Shown: positions 18,910 to 26,326 of the stretch, in pieces | Layout: each line of letters starts with the position of its first letter | Numbering within the stretch: the first letter of the stretch is position 1 | Assembly: GCA_903908285.1 (NCBI GenBank) | Contig: CAIVRH010000014.1 | Coordinates: 139,729 to 203,728, forward strand | Length of the DNA stretch: 64,000 bases | Source: an uncultured candidate division Zixibacteria bacterium | GTDB taxonomy: Bacteria; Zixibacteria; MSB-5A5; SM1-73 | Reading direction: 5' to 3' | Made by a program: the position numbers and the translations under genes | Notes under the pieces: generated by a model | Database searches by the model: none | The model's input: the letters and a program-made list of their open reading frames with translations, nothing else | What the model was told of the DNA's origin: nothing

Positions 18910-19277
18910 AGGGGAGTTTAGAAGTGAAGAAAGGGAATGACAACCTAAATAGTGTTCAAAAATCATGCCAAGCAGCTGTATTTAAAACTCAGTTACCTTT
19001 TCTTTTTTAACTCATTGAAATTGACAGAGTTTCTCTGGGCACTCAACCGATGGATATCAAGTCTGGAGAATCCAACGCAACTTCCTGCGTAGGAAGAATG
19101 AATTGATTATATCCGACCTGGCTTGTAATTTATTAATTAGCAAAGCCTTACGCAGACGCAAGAGGCTACGGTGATAGTGTAGCTTGATGAGAATATTCTG
19201 CGTTCAATTCAGCAAACTCGCAATGTTCCTTTGAGAAGCGCGAAATATATCCAATGTTCCTCAAGATAAATTTGCAC
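18910..19277. other. Intergenic region, no gene seen
   Basis: About 370 bp between the terminator hairpin and the stop of the DUF1848 gene. No plausible start/Shine-Dalgarno pair or conserved motif was recognised. A minus-strand frame runs from here into the DUF1848 3' end in another phase and is a shadow. Confidence 0.4.
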
Positions 19278-20087
19278 TTAGGAATTTCCAGTCGGATTTC
19301 CATAACAATATAGACAGTTATGATAACAGGCAAACCAATGTCCGATATCAAGAGACTTGGTGCAATGACAGTCTTCTCTTTGGGTATGATCTTTAGCTTG
19401 CGAGCATTGTTCCTGCAATGGATGTAGTTCAACTAGAATTTTCCCATCAATACACCCTTTGGTGGTCAGGTTCGGAAGCACACAGGTGGAAAGCTCCACC
19501 CCTAATTTCTTTGCTCTGGGTATCATTTGGTTTTGGATAAAATCGACGGTTTTTTCCATCGAATGATCAATAATTCGAAAGTCATTGGCTTTTAATCTCT
19601 TCTCTGCCCTCCGGTAAAGTGTAACATAAGAGACAATGACTCTTCTTATCCCCAAAAGGTGTGCTCGATTCAGAATATCTGTAAACATATTAATATCCAG
19701 GTTGGATAAATGAATCCTTTCCCGATAAATTAAATCAATCAAAGGATCATACCGGATCACTAATCGTTGTGGAGAACCTATAAGATCAATAACTGCGGGT
19801 AGTTGCCAGAAAACCTGGTCGACTGTTGGTGTATTCGGTTCCAAAGGCGTTCCCCCTAAACCGGTTACGGTCAATAGAATGACGACTTGGTCCAACTGTT
19901 TCAAAATCCGGTTCAATTGAGAATGAGTCAGTATATTCTGAGGATTTTTGGTCCAGATCACCAGCGAATGGATATTATCTGTTCCGATCTCTTCCAATCT
20001 CTCCACCATGTAGTCCGGATAAAAGGCAACTAAATCCACCCTCCGGCTGGCAGAAATGACCTTCTTGTAATGATTCTTTCTGATCAT
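19278..20087 (-). CDS. DUF1848 family protein with C-terminal cysteine cluster
   Basis: A 269-residue protein of the DUF1848 family, recognised from 'VISASRRVDLVAFYPDYM' at the start, 'LVIWTKNPQNIL', 'VIRYDPLIDL' and the C-terminal block 'DIGHWFACYHNCLYCYGNP'. The preceding 'CHC' and this 'C..NCLYC' arrangement suggest a bound Fe-S cluster, and the family is often discussed as radical-SAM-like, though no classic N-terminal CxxxCxxC is present. Biochemical role is not established to my knowledge. Monocistronic and divergent from hrcA. Confidence 0.8.
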   Translation of the reverse strand: MIRKNHYKKVISASRRVDLVAFYPDYMVERLEEIGTDNIHSLVIWTKNPQNILTHSQLNRILKQLDQVVILLTVTGLGGTPLEPNTPTVDQVFWQLPAVIDLIGSPQRLVIRYDPLIDLIYRERIHLSNLDINMFTDILNRAHLLGIRRVIVSYVTLYRRAEKRLKANDFRIIDHSMEKTVDFIQNQMIPRAKKLGVELSTCVLPNLTTKGCIDGKILVELHPLQEQCSQAKDHTQREDCHCTKSLDIGHWFACYHNCLYCYGNPTGNS

Positions 20088-20212
20088 GACTGAAAAATTT
20101 GGTCCTTTAGGTCAATTTTATTCAATCACTTAAAGTTAAATAAAGATACAAATGAAGCAAGACAAACTTGCGAATATCTGCTAAGAACCCGTTTATGATA
20201 TATCAAAATCCC

Positions 20213-20241
20213 TTGACAATTTATCGGTTAAGGCTTAATTT
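20213..20241 (+). promoter_or_regulatory. Candidate sigma-70 promoter of the hrcA operon
   Basis: TTGACA (20213-20218), a 17-bp spacer and TAATTT (20236-20241), about 57 bp upstream of the hrcA start. No CIRCE inverted repeat (TTAGCACTC-N9-GAGTGCTAA) is visible here or upstream of dnaK, so any HrcA autoregulation would use a diverged operator or none in this window. Confidence 0.6.
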
Positions 20242-20297
20242 CTCAAATGCCAAGCTCAGTCTAATATATGTGGCAGAGGAGGATTAACAGATAAAAT

Positions 20298-21329
20298 ATG
20301 GCTTTCGAAAATTTATCCGATAGAGAGAAGCTAATTCTCCAGTCTTTGATTGATTATTATATAGCCACTGCCGAACCGGTGGGTTCACGGGTGGTAGCAC
20401 AGAAATTCTCATTAGGCATAAGTCCGGCTACGGTAAGAAACACCATGCAGGACTTGGAGGAGATGGGTTTGGTCACTCAACCCCATACCTCTGCCGGTCG
20501 GATTCCCACTGACCAGGGATACCGGGTGTATGTGGACCGCATGATGGAACGGGAGGCTTTGTCGTCTATGGAGGAAGATCAGATCAGAAGGGAGATCCAT
20601 CCAGATTATGCCGCGGTGGAGGATATCTTGGAGCAGACCGCCAGGGTGCTGGCGACAGTCTGTAAGCAATTAGGGGTGACCATATCCCCTCGGTTCTACC
20701 AGGGCGTTTTAACCCGCATTAATTTAATACCTGTAGCTGACAGAAAATTTTTGGTGGTATTGGCGGTTAAACATGGTCTGGTACGAACGATTCTGCTGGA
20801 AGCCGAATCCGACATAAGCATGGACCAGCTGGAGAATACCGCCACAGTTTTAAACGAAAGACTATGTGGGTTAACTTTGGGGGAAATTAAAGACTCAATT
20901 GATTTGCGTTTGAAAGAGACTTCCGCTGCCGATCCCCGTCTGATAAAGATATTTCTGGATTCCACCGAAAACCTTTTGAATTTCGGTGAAACGGAGGAGA
21001 TGCACCTGGGAGGAACCACCAATATCCTGGATCAACCCGAATTCAAAGATAGAGAAAAGCTTAAAGGTTTGATCGAGGTGCTGGAAGAAAAAAAGCTTTT
21101 ATCCGAGCTTATCTCCGCACAGGGGATTAAAGAAGGAATCTCTATCACCATAGGAAAGGAAATCGAAAGAGGAGAGATACAAACCTGCAGTATCGTTACT
21201 TCTCCTTATCGCGCCGGAAAAGTCAAGGGGACTATCGGAATAATCGGGCCGACCCGCATGAGATATTCCAAACTGGTTTCGCTGGTGGAATATACAGCTA
21301 AACGTTTGAGTGAAGTACTTTCGAAATAA
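20298..21329 (+). CDS. hrcA: Heat-inducible transcription repressor HrcA
   Basis: A 343-residue repressor of class I heat-shock genes. The N-terminal winged helix is clear: 'LSDREKLILQSLIDYYIATA', 'VAQKFSLGISPATVRNTMQD', 'LEEMGLVTQPHTSAGRIPTD' and 'GYRVYVD'. The GAF-like regulatory domain follows and ends with 'GTIGIIGPTRMRYSKLVSLV', the usual HrcA C-terminal block. GAGGAGG lies about 15 nt before the ATG, longer than optimal, but no alternative start is present. First gene of hrcA-grpE-(toxin/antitoxin)-dnaK. Confidence 0.97.
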   Translation: MAFENLSDREKLILQSLIDYYIATAEPVGSRVVAQKFSLGISPATVRNTMQDLEEMGLVTQPHTSAGRIPTDQGYRVYVDRMMEREALSSMEEDQIRREIHPDYAAVEDILEQTARVLATVCKQLGVTISPRFYQGVLTRINLIPVADRKFLVVLAVKHGLVRTILLEAESDISMDQLENTATVLNERLCGLTLGEIKDSIDLRLKETSAADPRLIKIFLDSTENLLNFGETEEMHLGGTTNILDQPEFKDREKLKGLIEVLEEKKLLSELISAQGIKEGISITIGKEIERGEIQTCSIVTSPYRAGKVKGTIGIIGPTRMRYSKLVSLVEYTAKRLSEVLSK

Positions 21330-21354
21330 ATAGAAACATATGCAGGCATTGAGA

Positions 21355-21420
21355 ATGAACGTCATTGCCCAGACGGGCACGTCCGTGCGAGGAACCGTAG
21401 GGGACGAAGTAATCTAAGGA
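21355..21420. repeat. GTCATTGC...GAGGAACC-type dispersed repeat between hrcA and grpE
   Basis: The spacer carries a GTCATTGC / GCGAGGAACCGTAGGGG / ACGAAGTAATCT sentence, a variant of repeats common in many bacterial genomes, with a small internal hairpin (GCCCAGACGGGC). An open frame of 25 codons (21340-21417) runs through it but has no support beyond being open. Confidence 0.55.
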
Positions 21421-21433
21421 GGGATTGTTAATT

Positions 21434-22057
21434 TTGAGTAAGGAAAAACATCCGGAAGAGAACAAAAAGAAAGCCGAGGGGCAGGAATCCGAGTCGCCAT
21501 CTGAGCTTATAAAAGAGACAAAAAAGGATGAGGAAACCTCCGAACCGGAAACGGAAATAGAACTTTTAAAAGAGCGGCTGGCCAAAAGCGAAGAGCAGGC
21601 GAAGGAGCTGGAAGACCGACTTTTGAGGCTGGCGGCGGAGTTTGATAATTACCGGAAGCGGACTGCCAGGGAATTTGCTTATCTGATAAAGAATGCCAAT
21701 GAGAGGTTAATCCTGGAACTTCTGGAAACACTGGATAATTTCCAGCGGGCTTTGGATTCGGCCAAAACTTCGAGCGATTACGAGAACTTCCACAAGGGGG
21801 TGGCGCTGATTTACACCCACATGAAAGATCTCCTGTCCAAGGAAGGGCTTAAGGAGATCGAAGTTATTGGCAAACCATTCGATCCGAACTTTCACGAAGC
21901 GGTGACCCAGGCGGAAAGCGACAAGTATGATGATGGAATCGTAATGGAGGAGATCAGCAAAGGTTACTTGCTGAATGATAGACTGCTCCGAGCATCCAAG
22001 GTAGTGGTATCGAAAGGAAGATCGAAAGAAGAGGAGAAAGAATCGGATGAAACCTAA
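21434..22057 (+). CDS. grpE: Nucleotide exchange factor GrpE
   Basis: Co-chaperone that releases ADP from DnaK. About 207 residues: an acidic, low-complexity N-terminus, a long coiled coil ('ELEDRLLRLAAEFDNYRKRT', the family signature) and the C-terminal beta domain ('VIGKPFDPNFHEAV', 'GYLLNDRLLRASKVVVSKG'). I chose TTG 21434 as the start because AGGAGGG (21417-21423) lies about 10 nt before it; the in-frame TTG at 21425 would sit directly on the Shine-Dalgarno. The 3' end overlaps the antitoxin start by 11 bp. Confidence 0.95.
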   Translation: MSKEKHPEENKKKAEGQESESPSELIKETKKDEETSEPETEIELLKERLAKSEEQAKELEDRLLRLAAEFDNYRKRTAREFAYLIKNANERLILELLETLDNFQRALDSAKTSSDYENFHKGVALIYTHMKDLLSKEGLKEIEVIGKPFDPNFHEAVTQAESDKYDDGIVMEEISKGYLLNDRLLRASKVVVSKGRSKEEEKESDET

Positions 22058-22304
22058 CCGAAAAATCGCCATCAAACTATTGGATAGTTTACCGGAAGAA
22101 AAATTGAGAGAAACTATCACTTTCATGAAATTCCTTCAACAGAAAGAGGAGTGGGAAGCGACAGAAGAAATTCTCTCTGATACTAAGCTCAAAGCCACAT
22201 GGCAAAAAGGGAAAAGAGAAGTAGACGAAGGGAGAACCGAGAGTTGGGAAAATGTGAAAAAACGGATGTTCACTCCCAAAGGAAAATCCCTGAAGAATGT
22301 ATAA
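22047..22304 (+). CDS. Antitoxin of a type II toxin-antitoxin module (DUF2281/RelB-like)
   Basis: An 85-residue charged, mostly helical protein. The N-terminal 'AIKLLDSLPEEKLRETITFM' resembles helix-forming antitoxins of the 'LPEEKL.E...F..FL' type. The C-terminal part ('GKREVDEGRTESWENVKKR') resembles the toxin-binding tail. It starts inside the 3' end of grpE (11-bp overlap) and overlaps the toxin gene by 8 bp, so the pair is translationally coupled to grpE. It likely neutralises the RelE-like toxin and may bind DNA as a co-repressor, although no separate promoter is visible. Confidence 0.75.
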   Translation: MKPNRKIAIKLLDSLPEEKLRETITFMKFLQQKEEWEATEEILSDTKLKATWQKGKREVDEGRTESWENVKKRMFTPKGKSLKNV

Positions 22305-22557
22305 ACTCGAACTCGCAAAAAGTTCTGTTAAAGCTTTGCAGCGCTTTGATAAACAAGCACAAGAGCAGATTTATAAAGCATTGGAAATCCTCAAAGCCAA
22401 TCCTTTCCAAGCTAGTAATATTAAGAAATTGAAGGGTGAACTAAAAGGTAGGTTTAGATACAGGACCGGTGATTTGAGAATCATTTATAAAGTTGATGGA
22501 GAAACCAAGACAGTATTTGTTGAGGCTATTGGAAGTAGGGGGAGTGTATACAGATAA
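22297..22557 (+). CDS. RelE/ParE-superfamily toxin
   Basis: An 86-residue basic protein with the compact RelE fold: 'YKLELAKSSVKALQRFDKQA' (strand-helix), 'KLKGELKGRFRYRTGDLRII' and 'VFVEAIGSRGSVYR'. The pattern 'YRTGDLRIIYKVD' plus terminal 'I.SRG.VY' is diagnostic of RelE/YafQ-type toxins, which usually cleave mRNA in the ribosomal A-site. ParE-like gyrase inhibition cannot be excluded from sequence. Its position between grpE and dnaK is unusual. Confidence 0.88.
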   Translation: MYKLELAKSSVKALQRFDKQAQEQIYKALEILKANPFQASNIKKLKGELKGRFRYRTGDLRIIYKVDGETKTVFVEAIGSRGSVYR

Positions 22558-22630
22558 TTAATCCGATCTTCATTTTTGGGAAATAATGTAGTTGTCATAA
22601 TATATTACCAGTTCAGGGAGGTAAATTTAA

Positions 22631-24550
22631 ATGGCAAAAGTAATCGGAATTGATTTGGGAACGACCAATTCATGCGTGGCGGTGATGGAAGCGGGAGAAC
22701 CGAAAGTGATACCTAATCCGGAGGGGATGAGAACCACGCCTTCGGTGGTGGCATTCACCAAAACCGGTGAAAGACTGGTAGGACAGGTGGCAAAAAGACA
22801 AGCCATAACCAATCCGGAGAATACGGTCTTCTCCATTAAGCGATTGATGGGGAGAAAACATAATGAGGTTTTTTCGGAGGAAAAGCTGGTCCCCTATAAG
22901 ATCGTAGAGGCTTCGAACGGGGACGTACGTGTAAAAGCAGGGGATAAAGAATATTCTCCGCCGGAGATCTCTGCCATGATCCTGCAATTCATGCGGAATG
23001 CGGCAGAGGAATATCTGGGTGAGAAGATTACGCAGGCAGTGGTCACCGTCCCGGCATATTTCAACGACTCCCAAAGGCAAGCCACCAAGGACGCGGGAAA
23101 AATCGCCGGATTGGAGGTTTTGAGGATAATCAACGAGCCAACCGCCGCATCATTGGCTTACGGGTTGGAAAAGAAAAAGGACGAAAAGATCGCGGTGTTC
23201 GATCTGGGCGGAGGAACATTCGATATCTCCATCCTCGAATTGGGGGAAGGAGTATTCGAGGTTCGAGCTACCAACGGTGATACTCACCTGGGAGGAGACG
23301 ATTTCGATCAACGGGTGATCAATTGGATGGCGGATGAATTCAAGAAACAATATGGAATCGATCTGACCAAAGATCGAATGGCTTTGCAGAGACTAAAAGA
23401 AGCCGCGGAAAAAGCCAAATGCGAGCTTTCCACCACCATGCAGACCAACATCAACCTCCCCTTTATCACTGCCGATTCCAGCGGGCCGAGGCACCTGGAT
23501 TTGACCTTAAGCCGCGCTAAGCTGGAGCAATTGGTGGATGATTTAGTACAGAGAACGGTTCAGCCATGTAGACAAGCTATGCAGGATGCCAAACTTTCAC
23601 CGCAGGACATTGACGAGGTAATCTTAGTCGGCGGACAAACCCGAATGCCCAAGGTCCAGGAATTGGTGAAAAGTTTGTTCGGTAAGGAACCTCATAAAGG
23701 GGTGAATCCTGATGAAGTGGTGGCGGTAGGAGCAGCCATTCAGGCTGCAGTCCTCTCCGGTGAAGTTAAGGACGTTCTTCTGCTGGATGTTACTCCTCTC
23801 TCTTTGGGCATCGAGACTTTGGGTGGGGTATTGACTCATCTGATTGAGAGAAATACCACCATCCCAACCAAAAAGAGCCAGATATTCTCCACTGCGGCGG
23901 ACAATCAGACCGCAGTGAGTATCCATGTTCTTCAAGGAGAGCGGGAGATGGCGATAGACAATCGGACTTTAGGTCGCTTCGATCTGGTAGGAATTCCACC
24001 TGCACCCCGGGGTATGCCGCAAATCGAGGTAACTTTCGATATCGACGCCAACGGCATCGTACATGTTTTCGCCAAGGATTTGGGTACCGGCAAGGAACAG
24101 AGCATCATAATCCAGGCCTCCAGCGGGCTCTCCGAGCAGGAAGTCAACAAGATGGTGAAGGATGCGGAAGCTCATGCGGAGGAGGATAAGAAGAAAAAGG
24201 ACGTAATCGAAGCCAGAAACAAAGCCGACCAGATGATCTACACCACCGAGAAGACTCTGAAAGATTACGGAGACAAAATATCCTCGGACGAAAAGAAAAA
24301 CATAGAGGATAAAATCGAAAAAGTTAAACAGTCGATGAAGGGGGAAAGTGCCGACGAGATCAACCGCTCCGTAGATGAGCTGATGCAAGCTTCCCACAAG
24401 ATCGCCGAGCAGATGTATAAACAAACCGGTGCACAGCAGCAAAGTACTCCGCAGGAGCCACCCCAGGAGGAAAAGAAGGATGAAGGGGGAAAAGGGAAGG
24501 GTAAGGACGGCGCCGTGGATGCGGATTTTGAGGTGGTGGACGATAAGTAG
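22631..24550 (+). CDS. dnaK: Molecular chaperone DnaK (Hsp70)
   Basis: A 639-residue Hsp70. The ATPase domain opens with '[16 protein letters not shown]', has the phosphate-2 loop '[15 protein letters not shown]' and the adenosine motif '[14 protein letters not shown]'. The linker '[19 protein letters not shown]' leads to the substrate-binding domain and a helical lid, ending in a Gln/Gly/Lys-rich tail and '[10 protein letters not shown]'. A strong GGGAGG precedes the ATG, and a 73-bp spacer separates it from the toxin gene, so internal initiation is possible. No dnaJ follows. Confidence 0.98.
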   Translation: MAKVIGIDLGTTNSCVAVMEAGEPKVIPNPEGMRTTPSVVAFTKTGERLVGQVAKRQAITNPENTVFSIKRLMGRKHNEVFSEEKLVPYKIVEASNGDVRVKAGDKEYSPPEISAMILQFMRNAAEEYLGEKITQAVVTVPAYFNDSQRQATKDAGKIAGLEVLRIINEPTAASLAYGLEKKKDEKIAVFDLGGGTFDISILELGEGVFEVRATNGDTHLGGDDFDQRVINWMADEFKKQYGIDLTKDRMALQRLKEAAEKAKCELSTTMQTNINLPFITADSSGPRHLDLTLSRAKLEQLVDDLVQRTVQPCRQAMQDAKLSPQDIDEVILVGGQTRMPKVQELVKSLFGKEPHKGVNPDEVVAVGAAIQAAVLSGEVKDVLLLDVTPLSLGIETLGGVLTHLIERNTTIPTKKSQIFSTAADNQTAVSIHVLQGEREMAIDNRTLGRFDLVGIPPAPRGMPQIEVTFDIDANGIVHVFAKDLGTGKEQSIIIQASSGLSEQEVNKMVKDAEAHAEEDKKKKDVIEARNKADQMIYTTEKTLKDYGDKISSDEKKNIEDKIEKVKQSMKGESADEINRSVDELMQASHKIAEQMYKQTGAQQQSTPQEPPQEEKKDEGGKGKGKDGAVDADFEVVDDK

Positions 24551-24560
24551 GATTGAACCC

Positions 24561-24600
24561 GGTCAACGGATGGAGCGGATTAAGCGGATGAAACAGATAT
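24561..24600. repeat. CGGATTAAGCGGATGAA-type repeat after dnaK
   Basis: Phrase-like sequence GTCAACGGATGGAGCGGATT and a GCGGATGAAACAG continuation. Close variants lie at 57073-57106 (reverse) and 58817-58892 (both orientations). All three sit next to gene ends. Confidence 0.6.
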
Positions 24601-24658
24601 ATTATGTCCACGGTCAACAGTCCATAGTCCACAGATAACACCACTCATATGTAAGTAG

Positions 24659-24680
24659 GGGTGGAGCTTAAGCTCCACCC
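24659..24680. terminator. 22-bp perfect palindrome downstream of dnaK
   Basis: A perfect palindrome centred on GAGCTTAAGCTC with GGGTGG/CCACCC ends. It could form a hairpin about 110 bp after the dnaK stop. The downstream tract on the plus strand is AAAATAAA rather than T, so termination would suit the minus strand better; it may be part of the dispersed repeat landscape. Confidence 0.4.
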
Positions 24681-24694
24681 AAAATAAACACCAG

Positions 24695-24737
24695 TGTCAT
24701 GCTGAGCGAAGCGAAGCATCTAATTTGAGATTCTTCT
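24695..24737. repeat. GTCATGCTGAGCGAAGCGAAGC-type dispersed repeat
   Basis: A copy of the widespread TGTCATNCTGAGCGAAGC / GAAGCATCT element. A related CCTTCGACTTCGCTCAGGAC phrase occurs at about 26111-26130. No gene is present in 24551-24971 beyond these elements and the tRNA promoter. Confidence 0.6.
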
Positions 24738-24822
24738 CCCTTTAGGTGCAGAAAGACAGAGGATATTTGTATTGGCTCATTGTTGGTATTCCTTACCCAG
24801 AACCGTGCTACGAATTTTGACT

Positions 24823-24850
24823 TGACAAAATAGCCGAGTGATGTATATTT
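24823..24850 (+). promoter_or_regulatory. Candidate sigma-70 promoter upstream of tRNA-Cys
   Basis: TTGACA (24823-24828), a 16-bp spacer and TATATT (24845-24850), about 120 bp upstream of the tRNA and in its orientation. Confidence 0.5.
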
Positions 24851-24971
24851 TCCCTGCATGATTTATATGAATCTGCGATAAAGTGCGTATAGTTATTTAC
24901 CGAAATGATGAAGGAGGAAGTTTTCTCCTCATATAATTAAGAGATTCCCCCGCCTTTGGCGGGTGAGTTAC

Positions 24972-25043
24972 GGCGGCTTAGCCAAGTGGGAAGGCAGAGG
25001 TCTGCAAAACCTCTATTCTCCGGTTCAAATCCGGAAGCCGCCT
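24972..25043 (+). tRNA. tRNA-Cys (GCA)
   Basis: A complete cloverleaf: acceptor GGCGGCT/AGCCGCC with discriminator U73 (the tRNA-Cys identity base), anticodon stem GAGGT/ACCTC with loop CTGCAAA (anticodon GCA), and T-arm TCCGG-TTCAAAT-CCGGA. CCA is not encoded. A TTTTT tract follows immediately. Confidence 0.96.
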
Positions 25044-25135
25044 TTTTAATTCGGTTCAAAGTTTGTGGTTTGTGGTTCGTAGTCCACACAATACCCAACC
25101 AAAATATTTAGTTCCTCGTGGAGATTATTGTTGGT

Positions 25136-25849
25136 ATGATACAGAAAATGGAAAGTGACATACGGAAGTTTTTGAAGGCGAATGCGGATCCGGCTAATGT
25201 GAAGAAATATTCGCGGTACTTTAAGGAGGGATACGATCCGTATGGTGTGGACTGGGAAAAATTGCATCTAAAGATCGAAGATTGGTTTGTCAAATGCCAG
25301 AAAGAAATGAGTCAAAAAGAGTTGTTGACCTTATGCGAGCACCTGATGAGCACGGGGAAGTACGAAGAAGCCAGCATCGCTATTACATTCATGGTAAAAT
25401 TAAGGAGCCAGTATAACAAGAGTTTGTTTAATACCGTGGGTAAATGGTTTGAGAAATATATAACTAACTGGGCACATTCTGATTCAGCTTCTCATAGTAT
25501 TCTATACCTTTTCTTGGACGATAAAGTTGTAGAATTCAAAGACCTATTTATCTGGGTCGATTCTCCGCACCGGTGGAAAAGACGGGCGGTTCCGGTGACT
25601 TTAGTTAAGGATTTCTCCAAGAGCGGAAGCGTTCCCCAGGCTTTGCAGGTTGCCCGAAAATTGATCTTAGATCCTGAAAAAGTGGTTCAGCAGGGTGTGG
25701 GTTGGCTTTTACGAGAGGCTTGGAAGAAATCCCCGGAAAAAGTCGAAGCTTTTTTGTATCAATGGAAAGACCAGGCACCCCGATTGATCATCCAATATGC
25801 TACAGAGAAGATTGATAAGGAAAAAAGAAAGAAATTTAGACGGGAATGA
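25136..25849 (+). CDS. DNA alkylation repair family protein (AlkD-like)
   Basis: About 237 residues of helical HEAT-like (ALK) repeats. Markers are the N-terminal 'FLKANADPANVKKYSRYFKE', the central 'DLFIWVDSPHRWKRRAVPVT' (a conserved Trp/Arg block of AlkD-type proteins) and 'VQQGVGWLLREAWKKSPEKV' before the basic tail. AlkD proteins excise bulky or cationic alkylated bases by a non-base-flipping mechanism; catalytic activity here is inferred from family only. Start is ambiguous: GTG 25118, ATG 25136 and ATG 25148 are in frame. I took 25136 because a GGAG lies 12 nt upstream. It sits between two tRNA genes. Confidence 0.82.
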   Translation: MIQKMESDIRKFLKANADPANVKKYSRYFKEGYDPYGVDWEKLHLKIEDWFVKCQKEMSQKELLTLCEHLMSTGKYEEASIAITFMVKLRSQYNKSLFNTVGKWFEKYITNWAHSDSASHSILYLFLDDKVVEFKDLFIWVDSPHRWKRRAVPVTLVKDFSKSGSVPQALQVARKLILDPEKVVQQGVGWLLREAWKKSPEKVEAFLYQWKDQAPRLIIQYATEKIDKEKRKKFRRE

Positions 25850-25866
25850 GTAAATATCTAATAGTT

Positions 25867-25902
25867 CCCCCCTCACCCTAACCCTCTCCCCAAGGGGAGA
25901 TG
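25867..25902. repeat. CCCTCACCCTAACCCTCTCC-type hairpin repeat
   Basis: An intergenic hairpin-forming phrase (CTCTCCCC/GGGGAGA) between the AlkD-like gene and tRNA-Leu. Same family as the copy at 8519. Confidence 0.65.
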
Positions 25903-25981
25903 GAACTTGGAATTTTGAATTGTGTTGGGGCGGGGGTACTACGAACCACGAACTATGAACAAATAAACTGCCCTGCGGGCT

Positions 25982-26066
25982 GCCGGAGTGGCGGAATAGG
26001 TAGACGCAAGGGACTTAAAATCCCTCGGTGAATTTCACCGTGCCGGTTCGATTCCGGCCTCCGGCA
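25982..26066 (+). tRNA. tRNA-Leu (TAA)
   Basis: A class II tRNA: acceptor GCCGGAG/CTCCGGC with discriminator A73, anticodon stem AGGGA/TCCCT with loop CTTAAAA (anticodon TAA), a long variable arm CGGTGAATTTCACCG and T-arm GCCGG-TTCGATT-CCGGC. CCA is not encoded. Confidence 0.97.
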
Positions 26067-26248
26067 TTTATTACCCACCCCCTCCCCTCTTCCCGTCCGC
26101 AGTCCATCGTCCTTCGACTTCGCTCAGGACAAGTCCGCTGTCCGCCGCTAAAAAACTAATTAACGAAACTCTCATCCCGCTTGCCTTTTGAGCATAGTAC
26201 TCTCTGATTTTTTCCCTTCCCGAAGAATGAGTTTTTTTGGTTTTTAGC

Positions 26249-26277
26249 TTGACAATCCAGCAGGAACTTCATTTTAT
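26249..26277 (+). promoter_or_regulatory. Candidate sigma-70 promoter upstream of the metallophosphoesterase
   Basis: TTGACA (26249-26254), a 17-bp spacer and TTTTAT (26272-26277), about 50 bp upstream of the start codon. Confidence 0.5.
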
Positions 26278-26326
26278 GGCCTCTTGAAACAAACCAGCCA
26301 CTTCATCCCTAATGAGGAGGTTAACC

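Noticed and set aside
20200..20298. Possible CIRCE operator upstream of hrcA.
   Set aside because: No TTAGCACTC-N9-GAGTGCTAA or close variant was found here, or before dnaK.
21340..21417. A 25-codon open frame between hrcA and grpE that ends just before the grpE Shine-Dalgarno.
   Set aside because: It runs through a GTCATTGC/GAGGAACC-type dispersed repeat, has no convincing Shine-Dalgarno or homologue that I recognise, and short open frames arise readily in such DNA.
24940..24965. CCCGCC-ttt-GGCGGG hairpin just upstream of tRNA-Cys as a terminator.
   Set aside because: No T-tract follows, and it is one of many small GC hairpins in the intergenic repeat landscape.
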